Notes under the pieces: generated by a model
The model's database searches: none
The model's input: only the letters and a program-made list of their open reading frames with translations
Told to the model about the DNA's origin: nothing
Source of the DNA: Cephalotus follicularis
Lineage: Eukaryota; Streptophyta; Magnoliopsida; Oxalidales; Cephalotaceae
NCBI GenBank assembly: GCA_001972305.1
Contig: BDDD01002849.1
Span: 39,591 to 103,590 of the forward strand
Length of the DNA: 64,000 nucleotides
Reading direction: 5' to 3'
Shown: piece by piece, positions 12,420 through 24,995 of the stretch
Numbering within the stretch: the first letter of the stretch is position 1
Layout of the letters: every line of letters starts with the position of its first letter
Made by a program: the position numbers and the translations under genes

Positions 12420-14269
12420 CTGCCGCATGGAAAATAAAAAGCGGCTGAGCAAACCTCAGTGCGAATAAGGAAACAAAAAGCAGTAAATGATAGGTTTAAA
12501 AGTAGTAAGATTTAAATAAAATTCATAACATAAATCTTAAGCAATTAAAATAGTTTAATCATATTCGAATTTCCATAAAATACCAGTTTCATATCTTTCG
12601 AAACATTTACGAAACATTTCAAAAATATCATTTCACGATTCATAAAATCATACTGAGCCACATACATATCACATTTCATATCATATATTGGAAATGGAGG
12701 CGCTAATTCCACATGCCCATTAGAATTGCAGTGTACGGCACTACACAAGTCAATTCTCACATATCATTTCATATCACATATCCATAAACTAGAATCGATC
12801 CATACGCCTCTATCATACATAGCGGATCCATAAATCCACCTCATGGGATTTATTCATAACATTCAGAGACGCCATAGATTAATCACACCGTTACGGAAGT
12901 GTCATGTCCCCGTGCCAGGCCTACGACATGCCTATGGTACGCCCCATAGGTGGGTACAATACTTAGTATTCAATCATTTAGAAAACATTGATTTATCAAA
13001 ATCAATTTAAAACACATAAATATGCTTCCACAAATCATATTTGAAAGTCGTTCACAACGATATCATAACATACATTTCATAGTCAAAACATCAACTCATT
13101 TATTTTTCGTGATAAAGAGATGATCTTTTCATAACATATCGTAACGTATCTAAGCATAAAAAATAAAGTCAGGAACATTTAAATTCATAAAAGGTCAAAA
13201 ACCAACTTTATTTCTGAAACATACCATAAAACATTGCCAAGTCTATAAAACAAAGAACATAGAATAAAACTGATTGTAGTTCGATAATCAGATAGCCAAG
13301 GAACGATGGAAATCCGTACCTTATGCGTTCACAAAAGCACTTACGGATAGATTGTTAATTCAAACTCCCCTTTGAAGCACAACAATCTAAAAGACACCCA
13401 AAACCATTCATATAAAACATTAGAGACATTAAATAGACTTATTACAGTGTTTAGAAAAGACCTAGATTGATTCAGAGAACAAACGAAGCAAAACAGTTGA
13501 AAACAAAAATTTTTCTGGGCAAAACAGCCAACTGCCACAGAGCTCCAATTGGCTGTTTAACCTTGGCAGCCGACTGTTCAACAGGCCCAGCTGCCTACTC
13601 AATAGAAACAACCGACTGCTTTCATATGGCAGCCGACTGCTCAACCAAACCAGCTGACTGTTCAAAAAAAAAAAAAAACAGCCAGCTGTTCTGGACGACA
13701 GAACAGCAGAAACTTGATTTTTTTCAACACAAAAACTGCCCAATCATGACTAACATCATACCAGAGACATATGAACATATACATGAAACATTATATGATG
13801 TTTAGATGGCACAGAAACACATAATTGACATGAAGAAGCATACAGGTAGTGATTAACTTCAAGAGATATGGAAGAACCTTTAAACACATGCATATGTACA
13901 AGTCTAATTTTCTACTCATAATCATTAACAAATATTTAAAACCAGATTATGACATGTCTAGAGTGTTTAAAACATGTTGACAGACTTAGTAACACAATGA
14001 CAGGACATAAATATAGAGAGGAAATCAAAACTTAAAGGACACTAAGAACACTAACTACAAAACCAAAGACAGGTGAAACAAATCATTACAGTGAGATCAC
14101 CAACCTGTAATGATTGTCCATAACACAGAAAAACAGCAGAAAGAATACCACAATCCACTTGTCAATCGGCTGTACACAGGGGATCAAAGAGAAAAACCAA
14201 AGAGAGAAGTATACAGCTTTAAACCAATCCAAGAAACTCAACCAAATGACAACAGAAAATTGAGATTAC
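12420..14269 (-). other. candidate intron inside LTR B
   Basis: The donor GAG/GTAATC is at 14268-14269. The acceptor follows a pyrimidine-rich TTTTTATTTTCC stretch and ends GCGGCAG/G at 12420-12421. The acceptor block is conserved in fragment M (57 kb region, TTTTTCATGCGGCAG/G). No RNA evidence; inferred from sequence consensus only. Confidence 0.45.
13510..13690. repeat. degenerate CAGYYGACTG array in LTR B (right copy)
   Basis: Counterpart of the array at 6190-6350, with units such as CAGCCGACTG and ACCGACTGC, ending in an A run and CAGCCAGCTG. It is about 1145-1325 bases from the LTR start. Confidence 0.75.
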
Positions 14270-15577
14270 CTCAAACAACCTGATGAAATGACTCCACAAC
14301 AGATTGACACAGGCTTCACAAGTAGAATTCTGTAGTGACACTTACAGAAAAGAGAGGCAACATTTAGAATGGCAATGTCTCTCACCAAAAGGAAAAAGGA
14401 AGACAAAATCTGATCAAAAATGAAGAAGAGAGGATTTTCAGACAATTTGAAAGGAAAAAGAGATTTCATCCGTGTGAATTGATGAGGGGAGGGACAGAGT
14501 TACGGGTGAAGAGAAGGAAGAAAGGAAAAAAAAGAAAGAAAGAAATAAGGAAGATCAAATAAAATTAATAATAGGAATAAAAGAAATTAAGAAATTTTAA
14601 AATAAAAGAAATGTAAGTTGTTTTAATAAAATAAGTGGGATTAAATAAAACAAAAACCCAAACCCAACATTGTAATAACATATCCAAAAATTCAGGCTGG
14701 TATCAGACAGCCCAAATCACATAAGCCCAAAACACAGGGCAACGGGCTTAAAATTAAAACAAATTAAAAAGCCCGAAAACAAACATATATATAAAAGTCT
14801 GTAAAATACATATACGAACAAGCAGTGTATTACAGTAGGTGTTAGTTGTTGTCCTCACTTGGCTAAGCAGGAAAATATGCATGACAATGAACATATGAAT
14901 GTAATCATGCATGGCAATTATATCATTAAACACTAAGTATATATATAACGAATATATATAAGCAATCATGCCAAATGGATACAATCAATCAATTTCAAGA
15001 ATACCGCTCAAGGGTACAATTAATCACTACACTGGGTGGGTGTCATCTAGTGCTACATCCTACCTCAACCGATACACCACCTGACTATCACCATGAACTC
15101 GGATATGATAGACTAGGTAAACACTTATTGCCAGCACTTGGCAGGAAATGTAACACTCACTGTCTGCAATACAGATAAATTTTGTGAATAAGCTAGAGCC
15201 AACTCCTGGCACATCTGTTCACGTCCGTAGTCAGCGGCATACTCCATGCCGCCAGACTAACGGAAACACTTCAATCATAATCAATCAAATAACGCTAGAT
15301 TTCTTTCAGAAAATGGTAAACACTTTCACATAAAATCTATTTTGAGGAAACAATACAATACACTTGGTTTTCTTTTAAAAGCAGTAATAGGAAACCTTGA
15401 CTATGCATATAGCAACAATAGGTAAATCTCTTGAAATCACTTGATAGATATGTAATATCTAAAACTATATATCACTTTACATTATATGCAATCACTCAAT
15501 CAATAAAATCATTGGTGGTTATAGGAATCAACCACATAATTGCAAGCAAACATATGCTCAGAATGTAAAACAGTCAC

Positions 15578-15990
15578 TATTAGCGTCGACGTGTATCTTA
15601 GGCGTCAACGAGCACTCATGCGTCAACGTGTATCTTAGGCGTTAACGTCATTTACGCGTCAATATTAAAAATGGGTGTTAACGCATTAAGGAAGGACTTT
15701 AGACGTCAACGTTCAACATTGGTGTCGACGTGTAAGGTAGAAACCTTAGGCATCAACGTCGTCCTTCTAGGCGTTGATGTCCTTGAAAAGCCAGTAGGTT
15801 TTACGCGTCAACGTGTACTTAGGCGTCGACGTAAATCATCCAAACCGTACGAAACATCAACTAATTCTAGCTATGGGGTTAACGTCAACCACTTAGGCGT
15901 TAACAAAAACCAACCTATCCGTACAAAATATCGCCTATTCCAGTTAAGGCATTAACGTCAATCATTTAGGCGTCGACGTGAATCGAACGC
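15578..15990. repeat. GCGTCGACGT array, second cluster of LTR C
   Basis: Units are of the type TTAGGCGTCRACGT. Exact GTCGAC cores are at 15585, 15724, 15825 and 15972, with many GTCAAC, GTTAAC and GTTGAC variants between. The cluster lies about 890-1300 bases from the LTR start. The right copy has its counterpart at about 22686-23085. Confidence 0.85.
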
Positions 15991-16504
15991 AGAAAGACAA
16001 TCAGTTAACAACCATTTCAATCAAGCATGGATTTAACACGTGGAATCAACATGCAAGCACTCACAATCTCCGACACAATATACAAGCCATATTTTCATAA
16101 ACATATCATAAACCCTACTACCTACCTTTGATTCCAAGTTAGGAATCGAAAGTCCACTTCTTTAAGCTTTATTCCGATCCTCAGCTTCTCCAAGATTCAA
16201 GATCCGATTCAACACTCCACGTCAAGGTTCCAAGCTCTGGTTCTCAACTTCTTCTCCCGGCACAAAAAAGGCGAAACTACAACGCTCTCACTCACTCTCA
16301 CTTTCACAGGTGTGAGGTTCAGAGAAGAGGATAGGAGCTTTAATGGAGTCACTCCTCCCTCTCCTTCCTCATGGTAGGTGACAAGACCTCCATCAATCAC
16401 TTATCTCCTTTATTTTTTTTAGTGCAGAGCATGGGGAAGTGCAAAATCTCGCACTTTTGTCCCTCACGCGTCTTCTGTCCTTCCTTTAACGTATTCTGCC
16501 GATA

Positions 16505-16715
16505 TTTTAGGTGTCAACATCAACGCCGGGCATCAACGCGTTAACTTCGTGCCTTGGAGTTAACAAGCTCTCTCTAGCCCCGTTAACGCATATCCCCTTC
16601 AGTTCACTAGAAATTGACGTTAACGTCCTCGCATGGCGTCAACGCCTTAAAGCAAAAGCCTTAAGCGCGTTTCAATCTTACTTGGCGTCGACGTCAATGC
16701 ATGGTGTTGACGCTC
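16505..16715. repeat. GCGTCAACGC array, first cluster of LTR C
   Basis: Degenerate units (GTCAACATC, GTTAACGC, GTCAACGCC) and one exact GCGTCGACGT at 16686-16694 lie about 160-370 bases from the LTR start. The counterpart in the right copy is at about 23608-23815. Confidence 0.8.
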
Positions 16716-16877
16716 AAGTGCCCTGATTCCTTTACATTCAACACTTAGACTTAGCTTCCTTTAATAACAACAACAATAAGCTAATTAAAAGGACAATTAG
16801 CAATGAATCTCAGGTCAATGTATAATTTTATTCATGAATTATACAACATACATCAAAATGAAATTGCTGTCATTACA

Positions 16878-16892
16878 TTCCCCCCTCCTTAC
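16878..16892 (-). promoter_or_regulatory. polypurine tract, element C
   Basis: On the minus strand GGAGGGGGGAA stands directly before the LTR start TGTAATGACAG. Confidence 0.85.
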
Positions 16893-16894
16893 AG

Positions 16895-18180
16895 AAAATT
16901 TGTCGCCGAATTTAGCTTTACGTTCCAAAAAAGTGAGGGAATGTCTCTATCATATCAGCTTCACATTCCCAAGTAGCTTATCCAGCCCTGCGAAATTGCC
17001 ACAATACCTTCACAATAGGAATAGTCTTATTCCTTAAAACTTTCTCTTTCCTATGCAGAATGTTCACTGGCCTTTCTTCATATGACAGGTCATCACTGAT
17101 AAAACCAGGGTCATAGCTCAATATGTGTGAGGGATCAGGCACGTATTTCTGTAGCATGGAAACATGGAATATGTTTTGTACATTCTCCTAGTTGGGCGGC
17201 AACGCTATCTGGTATGCAACTTCCCCAACTCTTTCCAGTATCTCATACGGCCCAATATACCGTGGAGCTAGTTTGCCTCTCATGCCAAACCTGTGTATAC
17301 CTTTCAAAGGCGAGATTCTCAAAAACACATTATCTCCCTTCTCAACTCCAACTTCCTTCTCCTTTTGTTCGCATAGCTCTTTTTCTGACTCCGTGCAACA
17401 ATCAATCTCTTCCTGAGAATTTTGACCTTATCAGTGGTCTCTTGGACAAGATTAGGTCCCAACACTTGTCTTTTACCCACTTCATCCCAGCATACTGGTG
17501 ATCTACACTTCCTTCCATACAAGGCTCCATAAGGAGCCATTCCAATGCTAGAATGATAGCTGTTGTTGTAAGAGAATTCAATGAGTGAAATATGATCCTC
17601 CCAACTTCCAGCAAAATCAACAACACAAGCCCGGAGCATATCCTCAAGAGTCTTAATAGTGCGCTCCAACTGTCCATCAGTCTGGGGGTGAAATGCAGTA
17701 CTCAAACTCAGAGTTGTTCCAATCGCTGCTTGAAACTTCTTCCAAAACCTGAAAGAAAACCTTGCATCACGGCCACAAACAATGCTGACCGGCACTCCAT
17801 GTAACTTCACTATCTCCCGTATGTACAATGGAGCCAACTTCTCGATGGAATAAGTCATGTTCATCAGAAGAAAGTGAGCAGACTTGCTGAGTCTGTCCAC
17901 GACAACCGACACTGCTTCATGTCCAACATGTGACCTCGGTAGGCCCGATAAAAAATCCATGGTCACATGCTCCCACTTCCACTCAACCACTTGCAATGAC
18001 TGTAACAATCCAGCAGGCTTCTGATGTTCAGCCTTCACTCTCTGACAAGTCAGACAGCTTGCCACATACTCGGCAATGTCTCTCTTTATACCACTCCAGC
18101 AGTAGTTCCTCTTCATGTCTTGCCACATCTTAGAACTCCCTGGATGAACACTATAACGTGATTTATGAGCGTGCTATAGT
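16895..18180 (-). pseudogene. gypsy C integrase with chromodomain-like tail
   Basis: The main frame (17319-18128, 269 codons) starts in the zinc region (MWQDMKRNYCWSGIKRD, CLTCQRVK). It carries the first catalytic Asp in VTMDFLSGLP (residue 58) and Glu in LERTIKTLEDM. The second motif reads SIVCGRDARF where the family has SIVSDRDARF, so the Asp usually taken as catalytic is Gly. The frame breaks near 17319. The C-terminal domain and the chromodomain-like tail (NKTIPIVKVLWQF, TWECEADMIETFPHFF) follow with stops down to about 16895. The gene is broken. Confidence 0.88.
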
Positions 18181-19700
18181 AGCTCATTTCTTATGCCTTC
18201 ATCATCCATAACACATACTCTCCCTCGGAACCTCAGTATGCCATCTAAATGTATGGAGAATTCAAAATCAGTATCTAGGTTCTCTTGAACATTCCATAAC
18301 TCGGTATCACCATACTGGGCAGTCAGAATACGATCCAGAGGTCCCGATTGCACTCTAAGATTAGCCACAATAACCCCTTTGGAAACCATGAATGGATTCC
18401 ATCTCTGAAAATCCTCCAATAGCTTCGACAGTGAAATCATCGCACCAGCAACCATAGCTTGCGACTCTGTGCATCAGCAACTACATTAGCCTTCCCTGGA
18501 TGGTATTGAATATTACATTTGTAGTCATTAAAGAACTCCACCCACCTTCTCTATCTCATGTTCAGCTCCTTCTGAGAGAACAAATACGTCAAACTCGTGT
18601 GGTCTGTAAATATCTCAAATTGTGCACCATAGAGATAATGTCGCCACTTCTACAAAGCAAACACTATGGCAGCCAACTCGAGATCATGTACGGGATAATT
18701 CTCCTCGAACGGTTTCAGTTGCCTTGATGCGTAGGCAATTACCCGACCACGCTGCATGAGAACACATCCCAAGCCTTTCCCAGAGGCATCACTATAAACA
18801 GTAAAACCCTCATTACCCTCAGGTAATGCCAACACTAGAGCTGAAATCAACCGACTCTTCAACTCCTGAAGGCTTGTGAAGCACGCATCATCTCATACAA
18901 AACTCGACTTATTCTACGTCAAACAAGTCAACAGGCTCGCAATCCTTGAGAACCCCTCAATAAACCTTCGATAATAGCCAGCCAATCCCAAGAAGCTACA
19001 AACTTCAGTAACATTCTTCGGCCGGGGCCAATCCACAATGCTCTCAACCTTTGAAGGGTCCATTGACATTCCTTCACTAGAAATAGTGTGACCAAGGAAT
19101 GTCACACGATCCAGCCAAAATTCACACTTAGTAAATTTGGCGAATAACCTTTCTTTCCGTAGAGTCTATAACACAACTCGTTGATGCTGCATGTGATCTT
19201 CGATACTCTTCCAATAAATCAGAATGTCATCTAAGAAGACAACCACAAACTGATCAAGGTAACGCTAAAACACTCTGTTCATCAGACACATAAAAACTGC
19301 AGGGGCATTAGTTAAACCGAACGGCAGTATCAGAAATTCATAGTGCCCATATCTGGTTCGAAAAGCAGTCTTCTTAGTGTCACCTTCACAGATCCTCAAC
19401 TGATGATAGTCTATCCTCATGTCAAGTTTAGAGAACACAGTTGAGCCTTGCAATTGGTCAAACAGTTCCTCAGTGTGTGGAAGAGGATACTTGTTCTTCA
19501 CTGTCACTTGATTCAATAGTCTATAGTCAATGCACAACCGTAAGTACCCATCCTTCTTTTTCACAAACAAGACTGGCGCTCCCCATGGTGATACACTCGG
19601 TCTGATAAACCCCTTGTCAAGATAGTCTTGCAACTGCACCTTCAATTCCTTCAATTCGGTAGGAGCCATACTATATGGAGCCATAGAAATTAAGCAGTTC
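18181..19700 (-). pseudogene. gypsy C reverse transcriptase and RNase H
   Basis: RT begins with [18 protein letters not shown] at 19684 and runs through [33 protein letters not shown] and [11 protein letters not shown]. After a stop near 19265 comes the catalytic VVFLDDILIY at about 19212-19240, which is intact. The connection ([30 protein letters not shown]) and RNase H ([55 protein letters not shown]) follow. At least five stops interrupt it, several at former Trp or Gln codons. Domain order and spacing are normal for a Tekay/Del-like chromovirus. Confidence 0.9.
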
Positions 19701-20360
19701 CCGGTAGTAACTCAATACTAAACTCCATATCTCTCTCTGGCGGTAATGAAACGAGATCATCTTGAAATACATCAGGAAAATCGCAAGCAACGGGAACCTG
19801 TTCCAGACTAAGCGTACCTTTCGTACGATCAATCACATACGCCAAATAACCTTCACATCCTTTCTCGAGAAATTTCATTGCTCGAGTGTAAGAAATAACT
19901 GGAGTACAAGTTAGCTTCTCTCCCACGAATTTGAACACAACTCCATTCGATAGATGAATTGTCACTTCCTTATTGTAGCAGTCAACACAAGCTTGATGAA
20001 CATAAAGTGAGTCCATCCCCAAGATAATATCAAAATCCTGGATCGGCAATACAATCAGATCAGCGACTAACTGAACCCCCGCTATCATGATCTCACAATC
20101 CTTCACTACAATATCAGCCATCAAACAACCACCAGTTGGAGTACTCACCTCCAGTACATAAGGCAAACGATCAGTAATACAATGAAAATTTCATAGAAAA
20201 CATGATGCAATAAATGAGTGTGTAGCGCCTTGATCAATTAAGACACGAGCTGATATACCATATATGAAAATGGTACCTCCCACAATAGAAGTAGATTCTG
20301 GCACATCATCCTTAGATAATGTATAGACCCTACCTTTCACAATCCCTTTTCCGGTATCCT
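19690..20360 (-). pseudogene. gypsy C protease and PR-RT linker
   Basis: The PR active site reads ARVLIDQGATHSFI near 20220-20260; the family has D-S/F/Y-G-A, so the catalytic Asp remains. The flap and tail follow (LPIQDFDIILGMDSLYVHQACVDC), then the linker ([29 protein letters not shown]). A stop separates the active site from the frame at 19690-20166. The gene matures the polyprotein in intact relatives. Confidence 0.85.
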
Positions 20361-20361
20361 T

Positions 20362-21510
20362 TCACGAAGGACCAACCACACGACTACCGCTAGCTCCAGC
20401 ACCCCTTTGCATATGGTCTATCACTATCGGACAATCCTTCAGCATATGCTCTCGTGAGCCACAATTCAAACACTTTCCCATTCTCTTCCAACAAACACTT
20501 TCGTTATGGTTTGAGAGACCACAAAAAGAACACACTCCAGAACCTTGTTGGCCAACTCGATTAGGAGTCCTTGAACGAGAACTATTCCGTCGAGAACCTC
20601 CTTGCCCCTTGTTACAAGACTTTGATGACCCAGCGGGATTATTACTCCCCTGCCCGTGTGAATAAGCGGATCTAGATTGAGAATTATGAGACCTCTCCAT
20701 CCTTCTCTCATTTGCATCTGCCTCCAAAATCCTTGCTTTCTCTATAACAACAACAAAGGAAGTCAACTGTAGTACCACCAACTTAGATCTGATGTCTGGC
20801 CTTAAACCCTTCAAGAATCTCCTTATCTTCCTCGACTCTCCCTTCACTCGATAAGGCGTGTGTCTAGCCAGCTCAATGAATCTGGTCTGATATTGATCTA
20901 CCATCATGTCTCTTTCACGCAGCTCCAGCAATTCAGTATCCCTTCGATCACACTCCATCTGTGGAACATAAGCATCACAGAACTCAAACGGAAATATGTC
21001 CCAAGTTTGACAAAGATCAAGAGATTCCCACTTCGCTTCAATCAACTCCCACCAATGGGTAGCTTCTCCCCATAACCGGTACACTGTAAAGTTTAACTTT
21101 TGCTCATCCATGCACTCCAGAGCACCAAAGAGTTTCTCCATGTCCCTCATCCACTGTTCCGCTATGGTGGCATCAAGTTCACCCTTAAATATCAGAGGAT
21201 TCTACCTCATGAACCTCTCCAGATCTCTCCCAAATACACCAGCTTGATTAACTTCAGGTGCATTCCGGTACCCTTTATTCCCTTCATACATTTGTCGCAA
21301 CTGTTCCAAATTCGCCACATTGGCTTGTATCTGTTGTTGAAAAAGATCAGCCATACAATCAAAATTACTCCTTTCATCATGCACTGGCAGAACATTTACT
21401 CTTTCATTCATCTATGGAACATTTTCTTGCACTGGCGGGGCATTAACTTCATCTTCAACCCTCTGCCTTCCCCGCCTACCTCTCCGATGATCCCTTTGTC
21501 CCTATAAGGA
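20362..21510 (-). pseudogene. gypsy C gag
   Basis: Two stretches are open. The first is 21202-21411 (VANLEQLRQMYEGNKGYRN, FGRDLERFMR). The second, 20362-21150, is 262 codons with the capsid (YRLWGEATHWWELIEAKWESL, FIELARHTPYRVKGESRKI), a basic Ser/Gly-rich linker and two good CCHC knuckles (CSFCGLSNHNESVC and CLNCGSREHMLKDC). A stop lies between them near 21202, and the expected ATG near 21510 is not evident. F gag (41.5-42.6 kb) is the closest relative in the window. RNA binding by the knuckles would package the element RNA. Confidence 0.88.
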
Positions 21511-21580
21511 ATGAGTTAATCATCGGGAATAATTCATTAAATCACTGAGGATAGTATCCCAGCGATAGCTTATTTAAAAT

Positions 21581-21594
21581 AAGCTCTGATACCA
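21581..21594 (-). promoter_or_regulatory. primer binding site, element C
   Basis: The minus strand reads TGGTATCAGAGCTT, matching initiator Met-tRNA, four bases inside the LTR end. Confidence 0.9.
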
Positions 21595-21598
21595 TGTC

Positions 21599-23979
21599 TG
21601 TCACACCCCGTTTTAACAAAAACAAATGGTTATAATTTTAATCTAGTATTAGCAATAAATCTAAAATACTCATAAATTTAAATCTTTCGCAGAAGCATTC
21701 AATAATATTGGATTATATATAATATTCGCATGCAGGCCATACTACATGCTCCCAATCACAATATAGGTTATACATTACATATTGAAAATGTAACTATAAC
21801 ATAATAGAGTATGACTTTATTACAATTCATTCGCTTAACAACCTTAAAATAAGAAGCCTCCAAGTGTAGCTTCAGTAGCACGTGCAATCCTTAGCTTCAA
21901 TCTGTAATTGTAGGTGTTAGTCGTTGTCCTCACTTGGCTAAGTAGGAAAATATGCATGACACTGAACATATGAATGTAATCATGCATGGCAATTATATCA
22001 TTAAACACTAAGTATATATATAATGAATATATATAAGCAATCATGCCAAATGGATACAATCAATCAATTTCAAGAATACCGCTCAAGGGTACAATTAATC
22101 ACTACACTGGGTGGGTGTCATCTAGTGCTACCTCCTACCTCAACCGATACACCACCTGACTACCACCATGAACTCTGATATGATAGACTAGGTAAACACT
22201 TATTGTCGGCACTTGGCAGGAAATGTAACACTCACTGTCTGTAATACAGATAAATTTTGTGAATAAGCTAGAGCCAACTCCTGGCACATCCGCTCACCTC
22301 CGTAGTCAGTGGCATACTCCTTGCCACTAGACTATCAGAAACACTTCAATCATAATAAATCACTGAAATTACATATATATAATATGTAAAATAACACTAG
22401 TTTTCTTTGAGAAAATGGTAAACACTTTCACTTAAAATCTCTTTTGAGGAAACAATACAATACACTTAGTTTCCTTTTAAAAGCAATAATAGAAAACCTG
22501 GACTATGCATATAGCATCAATAAGTAAATCACTTGAAATCACTTGATAGATATGTAATATCAATAACAATACATCACTTTCAATAACATGCAATCACTCA
22601 ATCATTACAATCATTGGTGGTTCTAGGAATCAGCCACATAAATGCAAGCAAACATATGCTTAGAATGTAAAACAGTCACTATTGCCATCGACGTGTATCT
22701 TAGGCGTCAATGAGCACTCATTCATCAAAGTGTATCTTAGGCATTAATGTCATTTATGCGTCAATATTTAAAATGGGTGTTAACGCATTAAGGAAGGACT
22801 TTAGGCATCAACGTTCAACATTGGCGTCGTCGTGTAAGGTAGGAACCGTAGGCGTCAACGTCATTGTTTTAGGCGTTGATGTCCTAGAAAAGCCAGTAGG
22901 TTTTACTCATCAACGTGTACTTAGGCGTTGACGTAAATCATCCTAACTGTATGAAACATCAATGAATTCTAGCTATGGCGTTAACGTCAACCACTTAGGC
23001 GTTGACGAAAACCAACCTATCCGTACAAAATACAGCGTATTCAAGTTAAGGCGTTAACGTCAATCATTTAGGCATCGACGTGAATCGAACGCAGAAAGAC
23101 AATTAGTTAACAACCATTTCAATAAAGCATGGATTTAACACTTGGAATCAACATGCAAGCACTCACAATCACCAACACAATATACAAGCTATATTTTCAT
23201 AAACATGTCATAAACCCTACTGCCTGCCTTTTATTACAAGTTAGGAATCGAAAGTCCACTTCTTTAAGCTTTATTCCGATCCTCAGCTTCTCCAAGCTTC
23301 AAGATCTGATTCAAAACTCCACGTCCAAGTTCCAACCTCTGTTTCTCAACTTCTTCTCCCGGCACAAAAAAGGCAGAACAACAACGCTCTCACTTACTCT
23401 TACTTTCACATGTGTGAGGTTCGGAGAAGAGGAGAGGAGCTTTAATGGAGTCACTCCTCATTCTCCTTCCTCATGGCAGGTGACAAGACCTACATCAATC
23501 ACTTCTCTCCTTTATTTTTTTCAGTGTAGAGCATGGGGAAGTGCAAAATCTCACACTTTTGTCCCTCACGCGTCTTTTGTCCTTCCTTTAATGTATTCTG
23601 CCGACAGTTTAGGCGTCAATGTCAATGCATGGTGTCAACACGTTGAATTCATGCCTTGGTGTTAACAAGCTCTCCTTAGCCACGTTAACGCCTATCCCCT
23701 TTAGTTCACCAGAAATGGACTTTAACGTCCTCTCATGGCATCAACACCTTGAGCCAAAAGCCTTAAGCGCATTTCAATGTTACTTGGCGTAGACATCAAT
23801 GCATGGCGTTGACGCGCAAGTGCCCTGATTCCTTTACATTCAACACTTAGACTTATCTTACTTCAATATCCACAATAATAAGCTAATTAAAAGGACAATT
23901 AACAATGAATCTCAGATCAATGTATAATTTTATTTATGAATTATACAACATACATCGGAATGAAATTGTGGTCATTACA
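21599..23979 (-). mobile_element. 5' LTR of gypsy element C (complete)
   Basis: A 2.38 kb LTR, on plus TGTCACACCCCG...GTCATTACA. The right flank is ACAGA. Arrays lie at 22686-23085 and 23608-23815. An acceptor-like ACTAACACCTACAATTACAG ends at 21902-21903 (minus). The matching donor position near 23227 reads AAAG/GCAGG, a GC donor, where the left LTR has GT. A conserved block (GAGGACAACGACTAAC) is shared with LTRs F and K. Confidence 0.9.
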
Positions 23980-23984
23980 ACAGA

Positions 23985-24450
23985 GTTAAGCGTCGACACC
24001 TTGACCTAAAGTGTTGACGCCTAACCCTTAAGTGCCAACGGATTCGAAGAAAGCGTCAGCGCTTTTCACTTGGATGAGCAATTCTGCAGATTTTATGATT
24101 TTCATCCATGCCAATGACTTTCGTGTCAACGTGCTGGGAATTCAATATTAAGACATCAACGCCATCAGTTAGACATCAACGTAAAAAGTGCAGAATTCGG
24201 ATAGTAGCTTTATGCATTTATGAGCAAAGAGGCGGATGTCAAGGCCATCCTACTACACAGCAAAAGCGTCGATGCCTTACTTAAGCGTTGACACTTAACA
24301 TTCATTTATGCCCCATTATGTAAGAAGAATGTCAACGTTTAGTGCCTTTAACATACCAAAGTGTCAATGCAAAACACCAAAGCGTCAATGCAAAACAACA
24401 AAGCGTCGACGCCCAAGACTAAAGCGTCGACGCCTACGACAGCAGAAGAA
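23985..24450. repeat. AAGCGTCGACGCC array in LTR L
   Basis: Exact GTCGAC cores lie at 23992, 24415 and 24426, with GTTGAC, GTCAAC and GTCAGC variants between. A second, smaller cluster at 25165-25250 has exact cores at 25169 and 25238. Confidence 0.8.
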
Positions 24451-24870
24451 TTGGAAAGTTTGGATTTTTTCCGTTTTTGTAATTATGGTGCTTTATTTTC
24501 TGTTTTTAAACAGTTTTTCTTGTTTAAAAACACTACAAGACCGGCGATAACAGTAGGTAGCTAGGGTAGCTGGTAGTAGCCACCCTTTTTAGTTTTTCTT
24601 CATCAATTTTAGTTTTTATTACAATGATTAGTAGCTAAACCTTTAAGGTTTTTAGGGAAGAACAAGCCTAGAATGTTATTGTTTCAACTCTATCAATAAA
24701 ATTCTTGAAGTTTTGATTTGTTCTTCACTTTTCTACCTTCACGCACACTTTTTCTGTCTGATTAAAATCCACAAACATCTTGTCGATGAATATGAACGTT
24801 GATTAATGAATGGTTTTTAATGCGATCAATGGAGTATACTAATATGGTTTGTCACAACGAACACATTTTG

Positions 24871-24995
24871 TATAGACCTAGCATGTCTACTCATACGTCT
24901 TGCCACTGCTGTTGTACTTCGTATAGACCTAGCTTGACTACTCATATGTCTTTTCATCATAGTCGCACTCTGTATCGACCTAGCTGCCATTGGTT
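24871..24995 (+). repeat. 51-base tandem repeat, ~2.4 copies
   Basis: The phrase TATAGACCTAGC recurs at 24871, 24922 and 24973 (as TATCGACCTAGC), a period of 51 bases, with TACTCATACGTCT conserved between the first two copies. LTR E has a repeat of similar type (CCTAGGTACAACC). Confidence 0.85.

Larger units (their letters stand above)
12093..14834 (-). mobile_element. 5' LTR of gypsy element B (complete)
   Basis: A complete 2.74 kb LTR, on plus TGTAACACCC...GTATTACA. The right flank GTAGG is the join to C's LTR. In element orientation it holds a TATA-like TTTTAAATG-type box region, a purine-rich leader, a donor-like GAG/GTAATC (GT at 14268-14269) and a degenerate CAGYCGACTG array at 13510-13690. 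It also holds an acceptor-like run ending ATGCGGCAG (AG at 12420-12421). These signs of an LTR intron recur in A, C, F, H, I and K. Confidence 0.9.
14835..16877 (-). mobile_element. 3' LTR of gypsy element C (truncated by B)
   Basis: It aligns with 21909-23979. The first 310 bases of the LTR (on plus) are missing because B inserted at GTAGG; the rest should lie left of the window. It ends GTCATTACA next to a polypurine tract. It holds two GTCGAC arrays (15578-15990 and 16505-16715). Between them are a leader and the donor-like CAAAG/GTAGGT (GT at 16124-16125). Confidence 0.88.

Noticed and set aside
15578-15990. Repeated short units with spacers, CRISPR-like at first sight.
   Set aside because: Units are degenerate, spacing is irregular, there are no cas genes, and the sequence is a plant LTR.
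21581-21594. Possible tRNA-Met gene fragments at GATACCA sites.
   Set aside because: Only the 12-14 bases of a primer binding site match; no cloverleaf surrounds them.
14835-23979. C might be two independent elements because its LTRs differ visibly.
   Set aside because: Internal domains run in one order between them with primer site and polypurine tract at the correct ends, and both LTRs share arrays and termini.
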